Position numbers and translations under genes: made by a program
Assembly (NCBI RefSeq): GCF_016908495.1
Contig: NZ_JAFBDZ010000001.1
Span: 1,178,001 to 1,242,000 of the forward strand
DNA: 64,000 bases
From: Rossellomorea pakistanensis
GTDB taxonomy: Bacteria > Bacillota > Bacilli > Bacillales > Bacillaceae_B
Direction: 5' to 3'
Shown: piece after piece, positions 47,659-58,921 of the stretch
Numbering within the stretch: the first letter of the stretch is position 1
Layout: every line of letters starts with the position of its first letter
Notes under the pieces: generated by a model
Database searches by the model: none
Told to the model about the DNA's origin: nothing
Seen by the model: the letters and a program-made list of their open reading frames with translations, nothing else

Positions 47659-49032
47659 ATGTCAATGGATCAACTAGTAAGCTTAGCCAAACATAGGGGG
47701 TTTGTATTTCCAGGTTCTGAAATTTATGGTGGTTTAGCGAATACTTGGGATTACGGTCCTCTTGGTGTAGAACTAAAGAACAATATTAAAAAAGCTTGGT
47801 GGAAAAAATTCATTCAGGAATCTCCTTATAATGTCGGCCTTGATGCTTCAATATTAATGAACCCGCAAACATGGGTAGCATCCGGTCATGTCGGAAACTT
47901 CAATGACCCAATGCTTGATTGTAAACAATGTAAAGCTCGCCATCGGGCAGATAAATTAATCGAGGATGCCTTTCAGCAGAAAGGCGAAGAAATCATTGTC
48001 GATGGTATGCCATTTGAAAAGATGGAAGAACTAATGAAAGAAAATGAAATTGCTTGTCCACAATGCGGCAGTAAAGATTTCACCGAAATTCGTCAGTTCA
48101 ACCTAATGTTTAAAACTCATCAAGGTGTGACAGAATCATCGACAAATGAAATTTTTCTTCGCCCAGAAACTGCTCAAGGTATCTTTGTAAACTTTAAAAA
48201 TGTTCAGCGATCAATGCGTAAAAAGATGCCATTCGGTATTGGACAAATCGGGAAAAGCTTCCGAAATGAAATCACCCCAGGAAACTTTACTTTCCGTACA
48301 CGCGAGTTTGAGCAGATGGAAATGGAATTCTTCTGTAAACCTGGTGAAGATTTAGAATGGTTCTCCTACTGGAGAGATTTCTGTAAGAATTGGCTATTGT
48401 CATTAGGAATGAAAGAAGAGAATATGCGTTTACGTGATCATGATGAGGAAGAGCTTTCCCATTATAGTAATGCAACGACGGACATTGAATATAAATTCCC
48501 ATTTGGTTGGGGAGAACTTTGGGGCATTGCAGACCGAACAGACTTTGATTTAAAACGGCATATGGAACATTCTAGTGAAGACTTTCATTACTTAGATCCG
48601 CAAACGAACGAAAAATATGTTCCTTACTGCATTGAACCTTCTTTAGGAGCAGATCGTGTGACACTTGCTTATTTATGTGATGCTTTCGAAGAGGATGAGT
48701 TGGAAAACGATAAACGTACTGTAATGCGATTCCATCCAGCACTTGCACCATATAAAGCGGCAGTTCTCCCGCTTTCGAAAAAGCTTTCTGATGAAGCACT
48801 AAAAGTATATGATGAACTTGCTAAGGATTTCAGAATGGACTTTGACGAAACAGCATCAATCGGAAAACGTTATAGGAGACAAGATGAGATTGGAACTCCT
48901 TTCTGTATCACATTTGACTTCGATTCTGTTGAAGATGGTCAAGTAACCGTTCGTGATCGGGATACAATGGATCAAGTCCGTATGCCAATAAGTGAAGTTA
49001 AAAACTTCCTAGATGATAAAATTAAATTCTAA
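47659..49032 (+). CDS. glyQS: Glycyl-tRNA synthetase, single-chain (dimeric) class II type
   Basis: Charges tRNA-Gly. At 457 residues it is the alpha2 dimer type found in eukaryotes, archaea and some Firmicutes, not the GlyQ/GlyS tetramer of B. subtilis. The N-terminus [23 protein letters not shown] start, motif 2 ([15 protein letters not shown]) and motif 3 ([14 protein letters not shown]) are seen, with a C-terminal anticodon domain. A zinc-like cysteine set ([11 protein letters not shown] and CPQCGSKDF) is present. It is preceded by a glycine T-box. Confidence 0.96.
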   Translation: MSMDQLVSLAKHRGFVFPGSEIYGGLANTWDYGPLGVELKNNIKKAWWKKFIQESPYNVGLDASILMNPQTWVASGHVGNFNDPMLDCKQCKARHRADKLIEDAFQQKGEEIIVDGMPFEKMEELMKENEIACPQCGSKDFTEIRQFNLMFKTHQGVTESSTNEIFLRPETAQGIFVNFKNVQRSMRKKMPFGIGQIGKSFRNEITPGNFTFRTREFEQMEMEFFCKPGEDLEWFSYWRDFCKNWLLSLGMKEENMRLRDHDEEELSHYSNATTDIEYKFPFGWGELWGIADRTDFDLKRHMEHSSEDFHYLDPQTNEKYVPYCIEPSLGADRVTLAYLCDAFEEDELENDKRTVMRFHPALAPYKAAVLPLSKKLSDEALKVYDELAKDFRMDFDETASIGKRYRRQDEIGTPFCITFDFDSVEDGQVTVRDRDTMDQVRMPISEVKNFLDDKIKF

Positions 49033-49036
49033 AAAA

Positions 49037-49070
49037 AGTGGAGGGAAATCCATTCCCTCCACTTTTTATA
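49037..49070. terminator. Bidirectional terminator between glyQS and recO
   Basis: AGTGGAGGGAA pairs with TTCCCTCCACT around a five-base loop; TTTTTAT follows on the plus strand and TTTTTTT on the minus strand. Confidence 0.8.
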
Positions 49071-49818
49071 ATAATCCTTTTAAATGATCCATCTGATCTA
49101 AAAACCTTCGAGATTTTAAAGCTAAACCAGAGTATTCATCATAATACGTTCGAATCACCTTTTTCAATTCTTCTTTCGTCACATCTTTTACAGATACATT
49201 CCCTAAACGGGAAAGATCAAAATAATAAAAAAGCCTTAAAAGCTTCACTGTATTACTCAAAAGGGGCATATGATATGGATCCTTCTCTTTACAACGATGA
49301 CAAATGAGGCCATTTTCTTTAAAAGAGAATGAGAATGTACCTTCCTTTTCCCCGCAAACAGCACATTGGTTTAAATTTGGATACAATCCGAGAACAGGGA
49401 GCATCTTCATTTCAAAGATGTTGGTCAATATATCTGGATCATAACCCTCATCGATATAGTGAATTGTCTGGGATAATAATTCATATAAGTAAGGATCTGG
49501 TTTCTTTTCATCTGTTCCTTTATCCAATAAATCTACAATATAAGTTGCATATGCCGTCTTAAATAAATCTTCTCTAATATGGCGATAGGTAGAGATGATT
49601 TCACCCTGCTGTAATGTACCAAGCCCAGTACTTTTTTGGAACAAAAAGTGTCCATATGTAAAGAGCTGAGAGACAGAGGATAATCGGCTATTGGGCTTTC
49701 TTGCACCTCTAGCCATAACCCCTATCTTCCCAAACTCCCTTGAGAATATCGTAACAACTTTATTGGATTCGCCATACTGGTTGGTTCTAATAACTATTCC
49801 TTCACATTTTTGCAGCAT
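49066..49818 (-). CDS. recO: DNA repair protein RecO
   Basis: Helps load RecA on single-stranded DNA. The 250-residue protein starts with the OB-fold sequence [20 protein letters not shown] and has the four-cysteine zinc module (CAVCGEKEG and CHRCKEKD) near residues 145-180. Usual length. It lies upstream of the terminator shared with glyQS. Confidence 0.95.
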   Translation of the reverse strand: MLQKCEGIVIRTNQYGESNKVVTIFSREFGKIGVMARGARKPNSRLSSVSQLFTYGHFLFQKSTGLGTLQQGEIISTYRHIREDLFKTAYATYIVDLLDKGTDEKKPDPYLYELLSQTIHYIDEGYDPDILTNIFEMKMLPVLGLYPNLNQCAVCGEKEGTFSFSFKENGLICHRCKEKDPYHMPLLSNTVKLLRLFYYFDLSRLGNVSVKDVTKEELKKVIRTYYDEYSGLALKSRRFLDQMDHLKGLL

Positions 49819-49862
49819 AGGGCCACCTCCCGATCATGTTGGTTTCGGGTGATGACAGAAAA

Positions 49863-50006
49863 CTATGAGAGGGGAAAATCGACTTCCGCTAACTTCTCCT
49901 CATAATTATAGGGTTCTTCCTGTCCGTCCTTCTCCAATTCCTTTAAAAGCAAATACGTGTCAATGCTACCTGTTTGAGAAAATACCTTCCAGGTAAAGTC
50001 TATCAT
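49863..50006 (-). CDS. yqzL: Small conserved protein YqzL
   Basis: A 47-residue protein (MIDFTWKVFSQTGSIDTYLL, then a Glu/Lys-rich stretch ending EVDFPLS) that matches YqzL, found between era and recO in Bacillus. GGTGGGG lies 5 bases before the ATG. Function unknown. It starts about 110 bases after era ends. Confidence 0.85.
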   Translation of the reverse strand: MIDFTWKVFSQTGSIDTYLLLKELEKDGQEEPYNYEEKLAEVDFPLS

Positions 50007-50117
50007 AAAAACCCCACCTTTCATGTTTTTTAACTAGCAAGACTTCCAAAGCTTTCTGTTATTAGATTTGACCTTAGCATCCGATTTCATGTGACGTAAA
50101 TTTTACTAACTGATGAA

Positions 50118-51560
<1,443 letters not shown>

Positions 51561-51566
51561 GAACTT

Positions 51567-51595
51567 ATTGTATACAACTAATTTACGGTTTTCAA
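51567..51595 (-). promoter_or_regulatory. Sigma-A type promoter upstream of cdd
   Basis: On the minus strand TTGAAA and TACAAT are spaced by 17 bases. Confidence 0.6.
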
Positions 51596-51639
51596 ATTTC
51601 CATTAAAAATTTTTATTACGATTTATTTCAATAAAAAAA

Positions 51640-51696
51640 GATAACCCAATAATATGCCAAGACCATTTTGATTTATGGATTTTGACTTTTGGGTTA
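51640..51696 (-). terminator. Terminator of dgkA
   Basis: AAGATAACCCAA and TTGGGTTATCTT pair around a loop of about 35 bases, and seven T residues follow on the minus strand. A small inner stem (CCAT/ATGG) is possible. Confidence 0.65.
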
Positions 51697-51706
51697 TCTT
51701 CTAATT

Positions 51707-52093
51707 TTAATTAAAAAAACGAATAGCTTTTGGTAAAAAAATGATCACTCCAATGATGATGGATCCAATCGAAAAAATCAACACTGCTCCCGCCGCAACA
51801 TCCTTTGCCTGTTTAGCTAATGGCTTAAAATCGTCCGTTACCAAATCAACGGTCCTTTCAATGGCTGTATTGACTAACTCTAGAGAAATCATAACAAACA
51901 TCGTCAAAAGCAAAATCAACCATTCAGTGGGAGTGACCTTTAGTGTAAATCCTAAAAAGATAGTAAGAACTGCTACCAAAACATGAAACCTAATATTCAT
52001 TTCATGTTTCCAAGCATTATTTATTCCCTGTGCCGCAAAAACAAAGGATTTAAGAAATCGCGTTAGTCCAGGTTTATGTCCTTTGTAACCCAT
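51707..52093 (-). CDS. dgkA: Undecaprenol/diacylglycerol kinase DgkA
   Basis: Small integral membrane kinase (128 residues). It has an amphipathic N-terminus, three membrane segments, and the signature [33 protein letters not shown]. Gram-positive members phosphorylate undecaprenol. It overlaps the end of ybeY by 20 bases. Confidence 0.93.
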   Translation of the reverse strand: MGYKGHKPGLTRFLKSFVFAAQGINNAWKHEMNIRFHVLVAVLTIFLGFTLKVTPTEWLILLLTMFVMISLELVNTAIERTVDLVTDDFKPLAKQAKDVAAGAVLIFSIGSIIIGVIIFLPKAIRFFN

Positions 52094-52547
52094 AAGCCTC
52101 TAGAATATCCTTTTGCCTTTGAAACATTTGCTTTTCATCCTCTTCTTCTAAATGATCGTAGCCAAGTAAATGGAGAAATCCATGAAGAGCTAAAAATCCT
52201 AATTCTCTTAAAAAAGAATGACCATATTCTTCTGCTTGCTCCTTCGTTTTCTCTACAGATATGACAATATCCCCCAATACCCTTGGCATATCTACCCCAA
52301 CAATTTCAATTTCGTCTTCACCCATTTCTTCAAGTGCAAATGAAATGACATCTGTAGGCTGATCCTTGTCACGATAATCACGATTAATTTCTTGAATTCT
52401 TTCATTGGACACAAAGCTAACAGATAGTTCACTTTCTTGTTCTATATTTTCTTTTAATGCTGCAAAGTTTAAAAGCTTTTCTACTAGTTCAAAATCTGCA
52501 GGTGAAAGAATACCGGTTTCATCTTGGAAGTCAATGACTAGATTCAT
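52074..52547 (-). CDS. ybeY: Endoribonuclease YbeY
   Basis: Zinc endoribonuclease in rRNA maturation and ribosome quality control, 157 residues with the start at ATG 52547 ([10 protein letters not shown]), preceded by AAAGGAG. The metal motif [11 protein letters not shown] near residues 120-130 and the conserved [16 protein letters not shown] are present. The longer frame from 52604 would add 19 residues and overlap the upstream gene more deeply. It overlaps yqfF by 17 bases. Confidence 0.95.
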   Translation of the reverse strand: MNLVIDFQDETGILSPADFELVEKLLNFAALKENIEQESELSVSFVSNERIQEINRDYRDKDQPTDVISFALEEMGEDEIEIVGVDMPRVLGDIVISVEKTKEQAEEYGHSFLRELGFLALHGFLHLLGYDHLEEEDEKQMFQRQKDILEAYGLQRT

Positions 52548-54717
52548 GTTTATTCTCCTTTTCCTCATTTTCTGGATATTCAATTCTAGAATGAAAGATA
52601 CCATTTAGTGTTTCACATAGTGTCTTCTTTACTACTTGGAGCTCTTTTAATGTTAAATCACATTCATCAAATTGACCATCCTGCAGCCGATCTTTCACTA
52701 TATTATTAACAAGTTTCTTTATTTCTTCTGCTGTCGGAGATTTCATTGATCTTACTGCTGCTTCAACGCTATCTGCTATAGATATAATCGCTATTTCCTT
52801 CGTTTGAGGCTTTGGTCCGGGATAGCGATATTCCTCTTCATTCACGTCTTTCCCTTGTTCTTTAGCCTTATGATAGAAGAATTTTAATAAAGAGGTCCCA
52901 TGATGCTGTTCCGCAATATCAATAAATTCTTTAGGAAGTTTATGCTTCCGAAGCATTTCAGCACCGTCTGTCGCATGTGAAATAATGATATTTCGACTTG
53001 TTTCAGGTAAGAGACGATCATGAGGATTCTCCATATTCAACTGATTCTCTATAAAGAAATGGGGTCTCCTTGTTTTCCCGACATCGTGGTAATAACACCC
53101 TACCCTTGCTAACAATCCATTAGCACCGATTGCTTCACAAGCAGATTCTGCTAAATTCGCCACCATAACACTGTGATGGTATGTACCAGGTGTCTCAGTT
53201 AAGATCTTTTTCAGCAGTGGATGATTGGGGTTAGATAATTCAACAAGTCTCATAGCAGACAAAATTCCAAATCCTGCTTCAAAGAATGGTAAAAAACCTA
53301 TCGTCAATACAGCAGAGCTTATACCTGACACAAATGCATAAACAACAAAATACATGTATTCAACCTCTGAATACTGCGCACCTCTTAAAAAGATGAGGAA
53401 GAATATAATCAGGACATTTACAGCAGAGACAGATAAACCCGCTTGTAAAATATTTGATCTTTGGCGTCTATTTGATAAGAATAAAACACCTGCTAGCCCA
53501 CTGAATAATATGTACATCGCCATCTCGATATCGATAGCACCAGAAATTTCGTAATGAAATACAATACTACCACAAGCCGCTAGAATCATCACCAATAACA
53601 TGGCCACTCTTTCATTGAGCATAATTCGAATCAGCATACCTGCAAGTGCTGCAGGATAAAGAAAACCTACTTTGTCCAATTCAAGCTCATTCATGAGGCC
53701 GACAATTTTCATCAAGATTAGGGATATGACAAAGATTAAGCTAAGAAGAATAAGTCGGTTTTGTTTCCTCTCTTCAGGGAGATTCCAGTTATAGAAGTGG
53801 TAATAGATCGCTCCAATACTGACAAATACAAAAATACCAAGTCCAAGGTAAATCTTTAGCGACCCACCATCAGATAATAGTCCGAGAAGCTCAAGCTGAC
53901 GATACATTTCGTGAGTAACCATTTCTCCCTCTCTCACAATTATCGTACCTTCTAAAATGATTTCCTTCTCAACTGCTTCCATTGCTGCTATTCGTTTCTC
54001 TTCCGTTAATTCTTCATTATAAATTTCCGTTGGAGCAACCGCTAATCGGCCAATGGACACCATTGATTGAATCACTTTCTCTGAGAAATTACTCATTTTT
54101 AAATACTGTTCCATTTTCCCTTTTGCATCAGTTAATTCTTCCTCATACACCTTTTCATCCATTACAGTCTTAAGTTGACTAACAATAAATATGTTCACAC
54201 GTTCTAATTCTTCTTGACTCAAGCTAAGCAATGATTTTAAATCTTCATCCGATAATTCTTTTGTAATGTCTTCCTTAACATTTGCCGTTAAATTCTTCTT
54301 AAGAGTAGCAAGCTTCTCATCAAGTGTTGGTACTTTCTTAGTTTCGTTTATTGTATCTTCCGTATTTTCACTATCGTCTGGAGCAGAGTCCTTATTGACG
54401 TCTTTAACTAATGTAAAAATTGAATCTACAAGCGCTATACGATTCGGTAATTGCTCGTTATTATGTACATAAACAGGTTCTACTTCTTCTGCTGCTTTTT
54501 CCCTTTTTTCTTTTGTCTTTTTCTTGTCTTCTTCATTTTTCGGTGCGACAATCGTCTGATCAGACTCTTCAAAAACGTTTATATCGTATGTTTCTGGTTT
54601 TACATTTCCATACAGGACTCCATATAAAAGGAATCCTAAAATGATAAAAATCAAGAATGTAAACACCTTATAGCTTAAAATAGACCTAAGTTTGCTTATA
54701 AAAGGATGAAAAATCAT
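52531..54717 (-). CDS. pgpH: 7TM-HD phosphodiesterase PgpH (YqfF)
   Basis: Membrane-bound c-di-AMP phosphodiesterase of 728 residues. N-terminal segment, an extracellular 7TMR-HDED domain of about 250 residues (acidic, Lys/Glu rich), seven hydrophobic segments and a cytosolic HD domain: [19 protein letters not shown], then [27 protein letters not shown] and AEQHHGTS. The metal-binding HD pair is intact. Its end overlaps ybeY. Confidence 0.93.
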   Translation of the reverse strand: MIFHPFISKLRSILSYKVFTFLIFIILGFLLYGVLYGNVKPETYDINVFEESDQTIVAPKNEEDKKKTKEKREKAAEEVEPVYVHNNEQLPNRIALVDSIFTLVKDVNKDSAPDDSENTEDTINETKKVPTLDEKLATLKKNLTANVKEDITKELSDEDLKSLLSLSQEELERVNIFIVSQLKTVMDEKVYEEELTDAKGKMEQYLKMSNFSEKVIQSMVSIGRLAVAPTEIYNEELTEEKRIAAMEAVEKEIILEGTIIVREGEMVTHEMYRQLELLGLLSDGGSLKIYLGLGIFVFVSIGAIYYHFYNWNLPEERKQNRLILLSLIFVISLILMKIVGLMNELELDKVGFLYPAALAGMLIRIMLNERVAMLLVMILAACGSIVFHYEISGAIDIEMAMYILFSGLAGVLFLSNRRQRSNILQAGLSVSAVNVLIIFFLIFLRGAQYSEVEYMYFVVYAFVSGISSAVLTIGFLPFFEAGFGILSAMRLVELSNPNHPLLKKILTETPGTYHHSVMVANLAESACEAIGANGLLARVGCYYHDVGKTRRPHFFIENQLNMENPHDRLLPETSRNIIISHATDGAEMLRKHKLPKEFIDIAEQHHGTSLLKFFYHKAKEQGKDVNEEEYRYPGPKPQTKEIAIISIADSVEAAVRSMKSPTAEEIKKLVNNIVKDRLQDGQFDECDLTLKELQVVKKTLCETLNGIFHSRIEYPENEEKENKHESSH

Positions 54718-54891
54718 GTTTACCTCCTATCCCCTATGACTGGCAGGCTCATATTGTACTAAACTTCTATCAATTTATGTAAAATGATAACAGTTTTTAG
54801 TAGAGATTTCATCTTCAATTTGTTTTCTTCATATAAATTTCAACAAAAACATCTTTTTTTGAAAAATTTGTTAAAGGTTAAATAAAGAAAA

Positions 54892-54928
54892 AGACTGAGA
54901 CAGTTCATTTATAAACTGTTTCAGTCAT
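54892..54928 (-). terminator. Terminator of phoH
   Basis: GACTGAGACAGTT and AACTGTTTCAGTC form a long stem with one mismatch; on the minus strand it is followed by TTTTTCTTTATTT. Confidence 0.8.
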
Positions 54929-54938
54929 CATTTGAGTT

Positions 54939-55898
54939 CTAGGCGTCTTTTTCATATGCATCAATGATTTTAGCAACAAGCGGGTGGCGTACAACATCCG
55001 ATTTCTCCAAATAAATGATCGAAACTCCTGACACACCCCGCAAAATCTTCTCCGCATTCACAAGTCCAGATTGCACCCCTCTAGGTAAATCCACTTGTGA
55101 ACGATCACCTGTAATGATCATTTTTGAATCAAATCCTAATCGTGTTAAGAACATCTTCATTTGGGCTTTAGTCGTATTTTGAGCTTCATCAAGAATAACA
55201 AATGCATCATCAAGTGTTCTGCCCCTCATGTATGCTAATGGGGCAATTTCAATTGTTCCTCTTTCGACTAGTCTTTCTGTATGATCCGCACCTAATACAT
55301 CGTGCAGCGCATCGTAAAGAGGTCTCAGGTAGGGATCCACTTTTTCCTTCAGGTCACCAGGTAAAAAGCCAAGACTCTCCCCCGCTTCAACTGCGGGTCT
55401 CGTTAGGATAATTTTTTTCACATAACCATTTTTTAAGGCATGAACAGCCATGACTACAGCCAAATAGGTTTTACCCGTCCCTGCTGGTCCTATACCAAAT
55501 ACGAGGTCATTCTTTTTGATTGCTTGAATATATTGTCTTTGTCCAAGGGTCTTAACTCGTATTGATTTCCCTTTAGCATTTTTTGTAATTTCCTCATTGT
55601 ATAGCTCATCAAAGTATTCTAAAGTACCTTGCTTTCCCATTTGAAGAGCATAAATGACATCTCTTTGACTTATATTAATTCCTTTTCTAACAATTGATAA
55701 TAAGCGGTTTAATATTTCTGTTGCAAGAACTACCTTCTCTTCTTCACCAGAAATGGCAACTCCTTCACCTCTGGTCACAATTGAAATGTGAAGGTCTTCT
55801 TCCATTAATTTAAGATGCGAATCAGAAATACCGAATAGCGCTATTGCTTCATTTGGGTTTTCTAGTTGTAGACTAGTTGTTTTTAATTCTTCTGGCAT
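54939..55898 (-). CDS. phoH: PhoH-like ATPase (YqfE)
   Basis: ATPase of the PhoH family, 319 residues: Walker A GIGPAGTGKTYLAVV near residues 138-152, Walker B FVILDEAQNT and GDRSQVDLP. The N-terminal 100 residues are the usual RNA-binding-like extension. It follows the yqfC-yqfD pair 3 bases after yqfD. Function is uncertain; possibly RNA metabolism. Confidence 0.94.
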   Translation of the reverse strand: MPEELKTTSLQLENPNEAIALFGISDSHLKLMEEDLHISIVTRGEGVAISGEEEKVVLATEILNRLLSIVRKGINISQRDVIYALQMGKQGTLEYFDELYNEEITKNAKGKSIRVKTLGQRQYIQAIKKNDLVFGIGPAGTGKTYLAVVMAVHALKNGYVKKIILTRPAVEAGESLGFLPGDLKEKVDPYLRPLYDALHDVLGADHTERLVERGTIEIAPLAYMRGRTLDDAFVILDEAQNTTKAQMKMFLTRLGFDSKMIITGDRSQVDLPRGVQSGLVNAEKILRGVSGVSIIYLEKSDVVRHPLVAKIIDAYEKDA

Positions 55899-55901
55899 TC
55901 C

Positions 55902-57089
55902 TTAGTCTCCTTGAATGATTGGTTGTTCAATCGCAATATCTTCTATCACTTTATAGTACATGTTTAACCTTACTTTACCATTATCAACCTGCTGATGTAA
56001 AATTTTTTCACCAATTATTTCAGCATCTTCTGGCAATTGTGATTTTAAATCTTCCTTTGCTAATCGTTTGGCTACTTTAATCGCTTCTTTTTTATTATAT
56101 GTTCTTGTAACGCTCTCATTTTCCTTTATAGAGGTATGGGTATACGAGATAGGAAGCTCCCATTTAAATAGCTTGATCTTCTTCTCTGACGTTTCCTTCA
56201 CATAATCCTTATACTCTGGGTTTCCCCATCCCCAAATAGGGATTTTAAAACTACCAACCGATAAGGAGTGCTTTGTCTTCTCTTGACCTGTAAATACTTC
56301 AAAGTCAGTCTTAAGTGGGAGTTCAACTTGAGTGGTATACCAAGTTTGTCCAAGTATCACTCCTTTTGCAGGGACAACTTTCGATTGTTCTTCCTTACCG
56401 ATCACCCCTGATACTAGGAGATCTCCTTTTTTCACATAATCATTAACAGCAACCTTTGTTTGTCCTTGTTCTACGAACATTTTTACAATAACCGCTTTCT
56501 GTTTAGCGACTAAATTTTGATTACCTGCTTTTTCTACTTCTTCAGGAGCATTTTTTTCCACTACTTGAAAATGATAGGTTGTCCCTTTTAACTCCACGCC
56601 TACCCAGGTGATATTATCCATCCGATTGGATAATTCTCGTTGAATGCTTTCTACATCTTTCACAAAAAATTGCGATTTTCCAATTTTCACACCAATTTCA
56701 TCAAGTTCTTTTCGAATCTGATGCTCAGTTTTAGGAGATGCGCCCTTGATCTCAATTCCCCAAATCATATTGGATAAAATAATGATCAAAGCAAAAAAAG
56801 CAAAGCCTCCTAATAAAAAACCACTATTCTTAAGTGTTCTCTTCCACAAAAATGGTGTACCTTGTCCTTTAATAAACGAAACACGACAGTCAAATTTTCT
56901 TAATGCTCTTCTTAAATGGTGAATGTCTTTAAGAGAAATGTAAAATATCACGGTTTCATTTCCAACTCTTTTCACTTGCCAAATCGATATATTTAAGCGA
57001 ATAAGTGCATTAAGCACTCGTTCTAATCCTTTCCCTTCTACCTTAACGAGTATTTTCCCTGTAAAAAATGTTAACCAATGATTCTTCAA
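55902..57089 (-). CDS. yqfD: Sporulation protein YqfD
   Basis: A 395-residue membrane protein: N-terminal cytosolic domain of about 85 residues, one membrane segment (NSGFLLGGFAFFALIIILSNMI) and a long extracellular C-terminal part ending in an IMYKVIED-like beta region. It is the YqfD family, required for sporulation in B. subtilis together with YqfC. It starts with ATG after GGAGGGG. Confidence 0.9.
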   Translation of the reverse strand: MKNHWLTFFTGKILVKVEGKGLERVLNALIRLNISIWQVKRVGNETVIFYISLKDIHHLRRALRKFDCRVSFIKGQGTPFLWKRTLKNSGFLLGGFAFFALIIILSNMIWGIEIKGASPKTEHQIRKELDEIGVKIGKSQFFVKDVESIQRELSNRMDNITWVGVELKGTTYHFQVVEKNAPEEVEKAGNQNLVAKQKAVIVKMFVEQGQTKVAVNDYVKKGDLLVSGVIGKEEQSKVVPAKGVILGQTWYTTQVELPLKTDFEVFTGQEKTKHSLSVGSFKIPIWGWGNPEYKDYVKETSEKKIKLFKWELPISYTHTSIKENESVTRTYNKKEAIKVAKRLAKEDLKSQLPEDAEIIGEKILHQQVDNGKVRLNMYYKVIEDIAIEQPIIQGD

Positions 57090-57109
57090 TGCGAACCCCT
57101 CCTATCCCA

Positions 57110-57394
57110 TTACTGATCAAGATATAATACTTCGTGGATATTTCCTTCAAGCATGATCTCTTCTGGAAGGATCATCTTTATCACAAACGACTTCCCTTTT
57201 ATAAGCAATTGTCCTTGTTTTAAAAGGAGTCTTACCTCTTTATCTGTAAAGGTTAATAATCCCCGATGATTTTCTATATAAATATGTAATTGCCCAATCA
57301 TCGTAATTCTAGGTAGGTCCATCATGACATCATCCGGTAGTTCCATTGTTTTAGTCATCCACTGGCGCATTTGCTGCACCCATTTTTTTGCCAT
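57110..57394 (-). CDS. yqfC: Sporulation protein YqfC
   Basis: A 94-residue YabP/YqfC-family protein with the family pattern MELPDDVMMDLPRITMIG, then GQLHIYIENHRGLLTFTD, and EIMLEGNIHEVLYL. Transcribed with yqfD. AGGGGG before the ATG. Thought to act during spore morphogenesis. Confidence 0.88.
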   Translation of the reverse strand: MAKKWVQQMRQWMTKTMELPDDVMMDLPRITMIGQLHIYIENHRGLLTFTDKEVRLLLKQGQLLIKGKSFVIKMILPEEIMLEGNIHEVLYLDQ

Positions 57395-57459
57395 AAAAAG
57401 AACCCCCTCTCATCTCATATTTATGAAATAAAAGGAGGTTTCATCACATATTTTTTTCG

Positions 57460-57870
57460 TTATCCTCTATGTGTGCGTTTTTTCGCACGCGGTGGCCCTA
57501 AAATCTCAGAAAGGACAATGCCTTTGACAAAATCATCTTTTGTAAAAGAGTGCAGTTGTACGTCAACGGGTTTTACTTCTTTTTTTTCTGTTCGATTAAT
57601 TGTTCTGTTTCTAGTAATAGTCTCCTGCTTTTCAAGTTCATTAAACCTTTTGTCCGCCTCTTTTTTTCTATCTATAAATGTACTCGTTTTTTCCGTTATA
57701 ACCTCTTTAACCTTCTCTACTTGATCGGGAGTAGGCTTCATAGGTTGTTCCAGTTCATAGCCTATCTGTTTCGGAGTAGATCCCTTTGTGTCCTTTGTTT
57801 GCTTATTGCCAAACCTGTTAAAAATCATTCCGACAAGTCCAATCAAAATCGCAAAGATTAAACTTTCCAT
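57460..57870 (-). CDS. yqfB: YqfB-like membrane-anchored protein
   Basis: A 136-residue protein with one N-terminal hydrophobic segment (SLIFAILIGLVGMIFNRFG), a long Lys/Glu/Thr-rich middle, and a C-terminal end with a conserved-looking FVKGIVLSEILGPPRAKK motif. Function unknown. Placed as yqfB from its position between floA and yqfC. Confidence 0.75.
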   Translation of the reverse strand: MESLIFAILIGLVGMIFNRFGNKQTKDTKGSTPKQIGYELEQPMKPTPDQVEKVKEVITEKTSTFIDRKKEADKRFNELEKQETITRNRTINRTEKKEVKPVDVQLHSFTKDDFVKGIVLSEILGPPRAKKRTHRG

Positions 57871-57900
57871 AAACAGATCTCCTTTCTAGTGTAAGGATCT

Positions 57901-58905
57901 CTATTCTTCGTTTGATTCATTCTCGTTCTTCCCACCTGTAAGCTTTCCAATGGAACCACGCATATCTGTATCGGATTCAATATTCTTTAGGTTCATATAA
58001 TCCATTACACCAATATTCCCTGTTTTAAGTGCTTCTGCCATAGCTAGAGGAACTTCTGCTTCAGCTTCTACTACCTTCGCTCTCATTTCCTCTACCTTCG
58101 CTTTCATTTCCTGTTCTTTTGCAACGGCCATTGCACGGCGTTCTTCCGCTTTGGCTTGAGCAATATTCTTATCTGCTTCAGCTTGCTCTGTTTGTAATTC
58201 AGCTCCAATATTTTTACCGATATCAACATCTGCAATATCAATGGATAGAATTTCAAATGCTGTTCCTGCATCTAAACCTTTTGCTAATACCGTTTGAGAG
58301 ATCATATCGGGATTCTCAAGGACCTTCTTATGGTTGTCAGAAGAGCCAATCGTAGATACAATGCCTTCACCTACACGAGCAACGACGGTATCTTCCCCAG
58401 CTCCACCAACTAAACGATCAATGTTTGCACGAACCGTAATACGTGCTTTTGCTTTAACCTCAATTCCATCCATTGCAACACCGGCAATAAACGGTGTTTC
58501 AATTACTTTAGGATTAACACTCATTTGAACCGCTTCTAATACATCACGACCTGCTAAGTCAATCGCCGCACATCGCTCAAAGGTTAATTCAATATTTGCT
58601 CTGTGAGCGGCAATCAATGCATTAACTACTCGATCGACGTTACCTCCTGCAAGGTAATGACTCTCAAGTTGATTAATAGACAAATCAATTCCCGCTTTAT
58701 GAGCTTTAATTAATGGATTAATAACTCTATTCGGAATAACCCTTCTTAATCGCATTCCAATTAACGTAAAGATACTGATTTTCACACCAGCTGCTAATGC
58801 TGAAATCCATAGCATGACTGGTACAAATGTAAATAATATCGCTAAAACGATAATTCCGACAACGATGGCCGCTAAAACTAATATTGTTGATGCATCAAAT
58901 ACCAT
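57901..58905 (-). CDS. floA: Flotillin-like protein FloA (YqfA)
   Basis: Membrane raft protein of 334 residues: two N-terminal hydrophobic stretches that form a membrane hairpin, an SPFH-like domain ([20 protein letters not shown]), and a long Ala/Glu/Lys-rich coiled coil. It forms lipid-ordered microdomains that hold signalling proteins, and works with the adjacent NfeD protein in B. subtilis. Confidence 0.94.
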   Translation of the reverse strand: MVFDASTILVLAAIVVGIIVLAILFTFVPVMLWISALAAGVKISIFTLIGMRLRRVIPNRVINPLIKAHKAGIDLSINQLESHYLAGGNVDRVVNALIAAHRANIELTFERCAAIDLAGRDVLEAVQMSVNPKVIETPFIAGVAMDGIEVKAKARITVRANIDRLVGGAGEDTVVARVGEGIVSTIGSSDNHKKVLENPDMISQTVLAKGLDAGTAFEILSIDIADVDIGKNIGAELQTEQAEADKNIAQAKAEERRAMAVAKEQEMKAKVEEMRAKVVEAEAEVPLAMAEALKTGNIGVMDYMNLKNIESDTDMRGSIGKLTGGKNENESNEE

Positions 58906-58921
58906 CTTAATTCCTCCTTAT

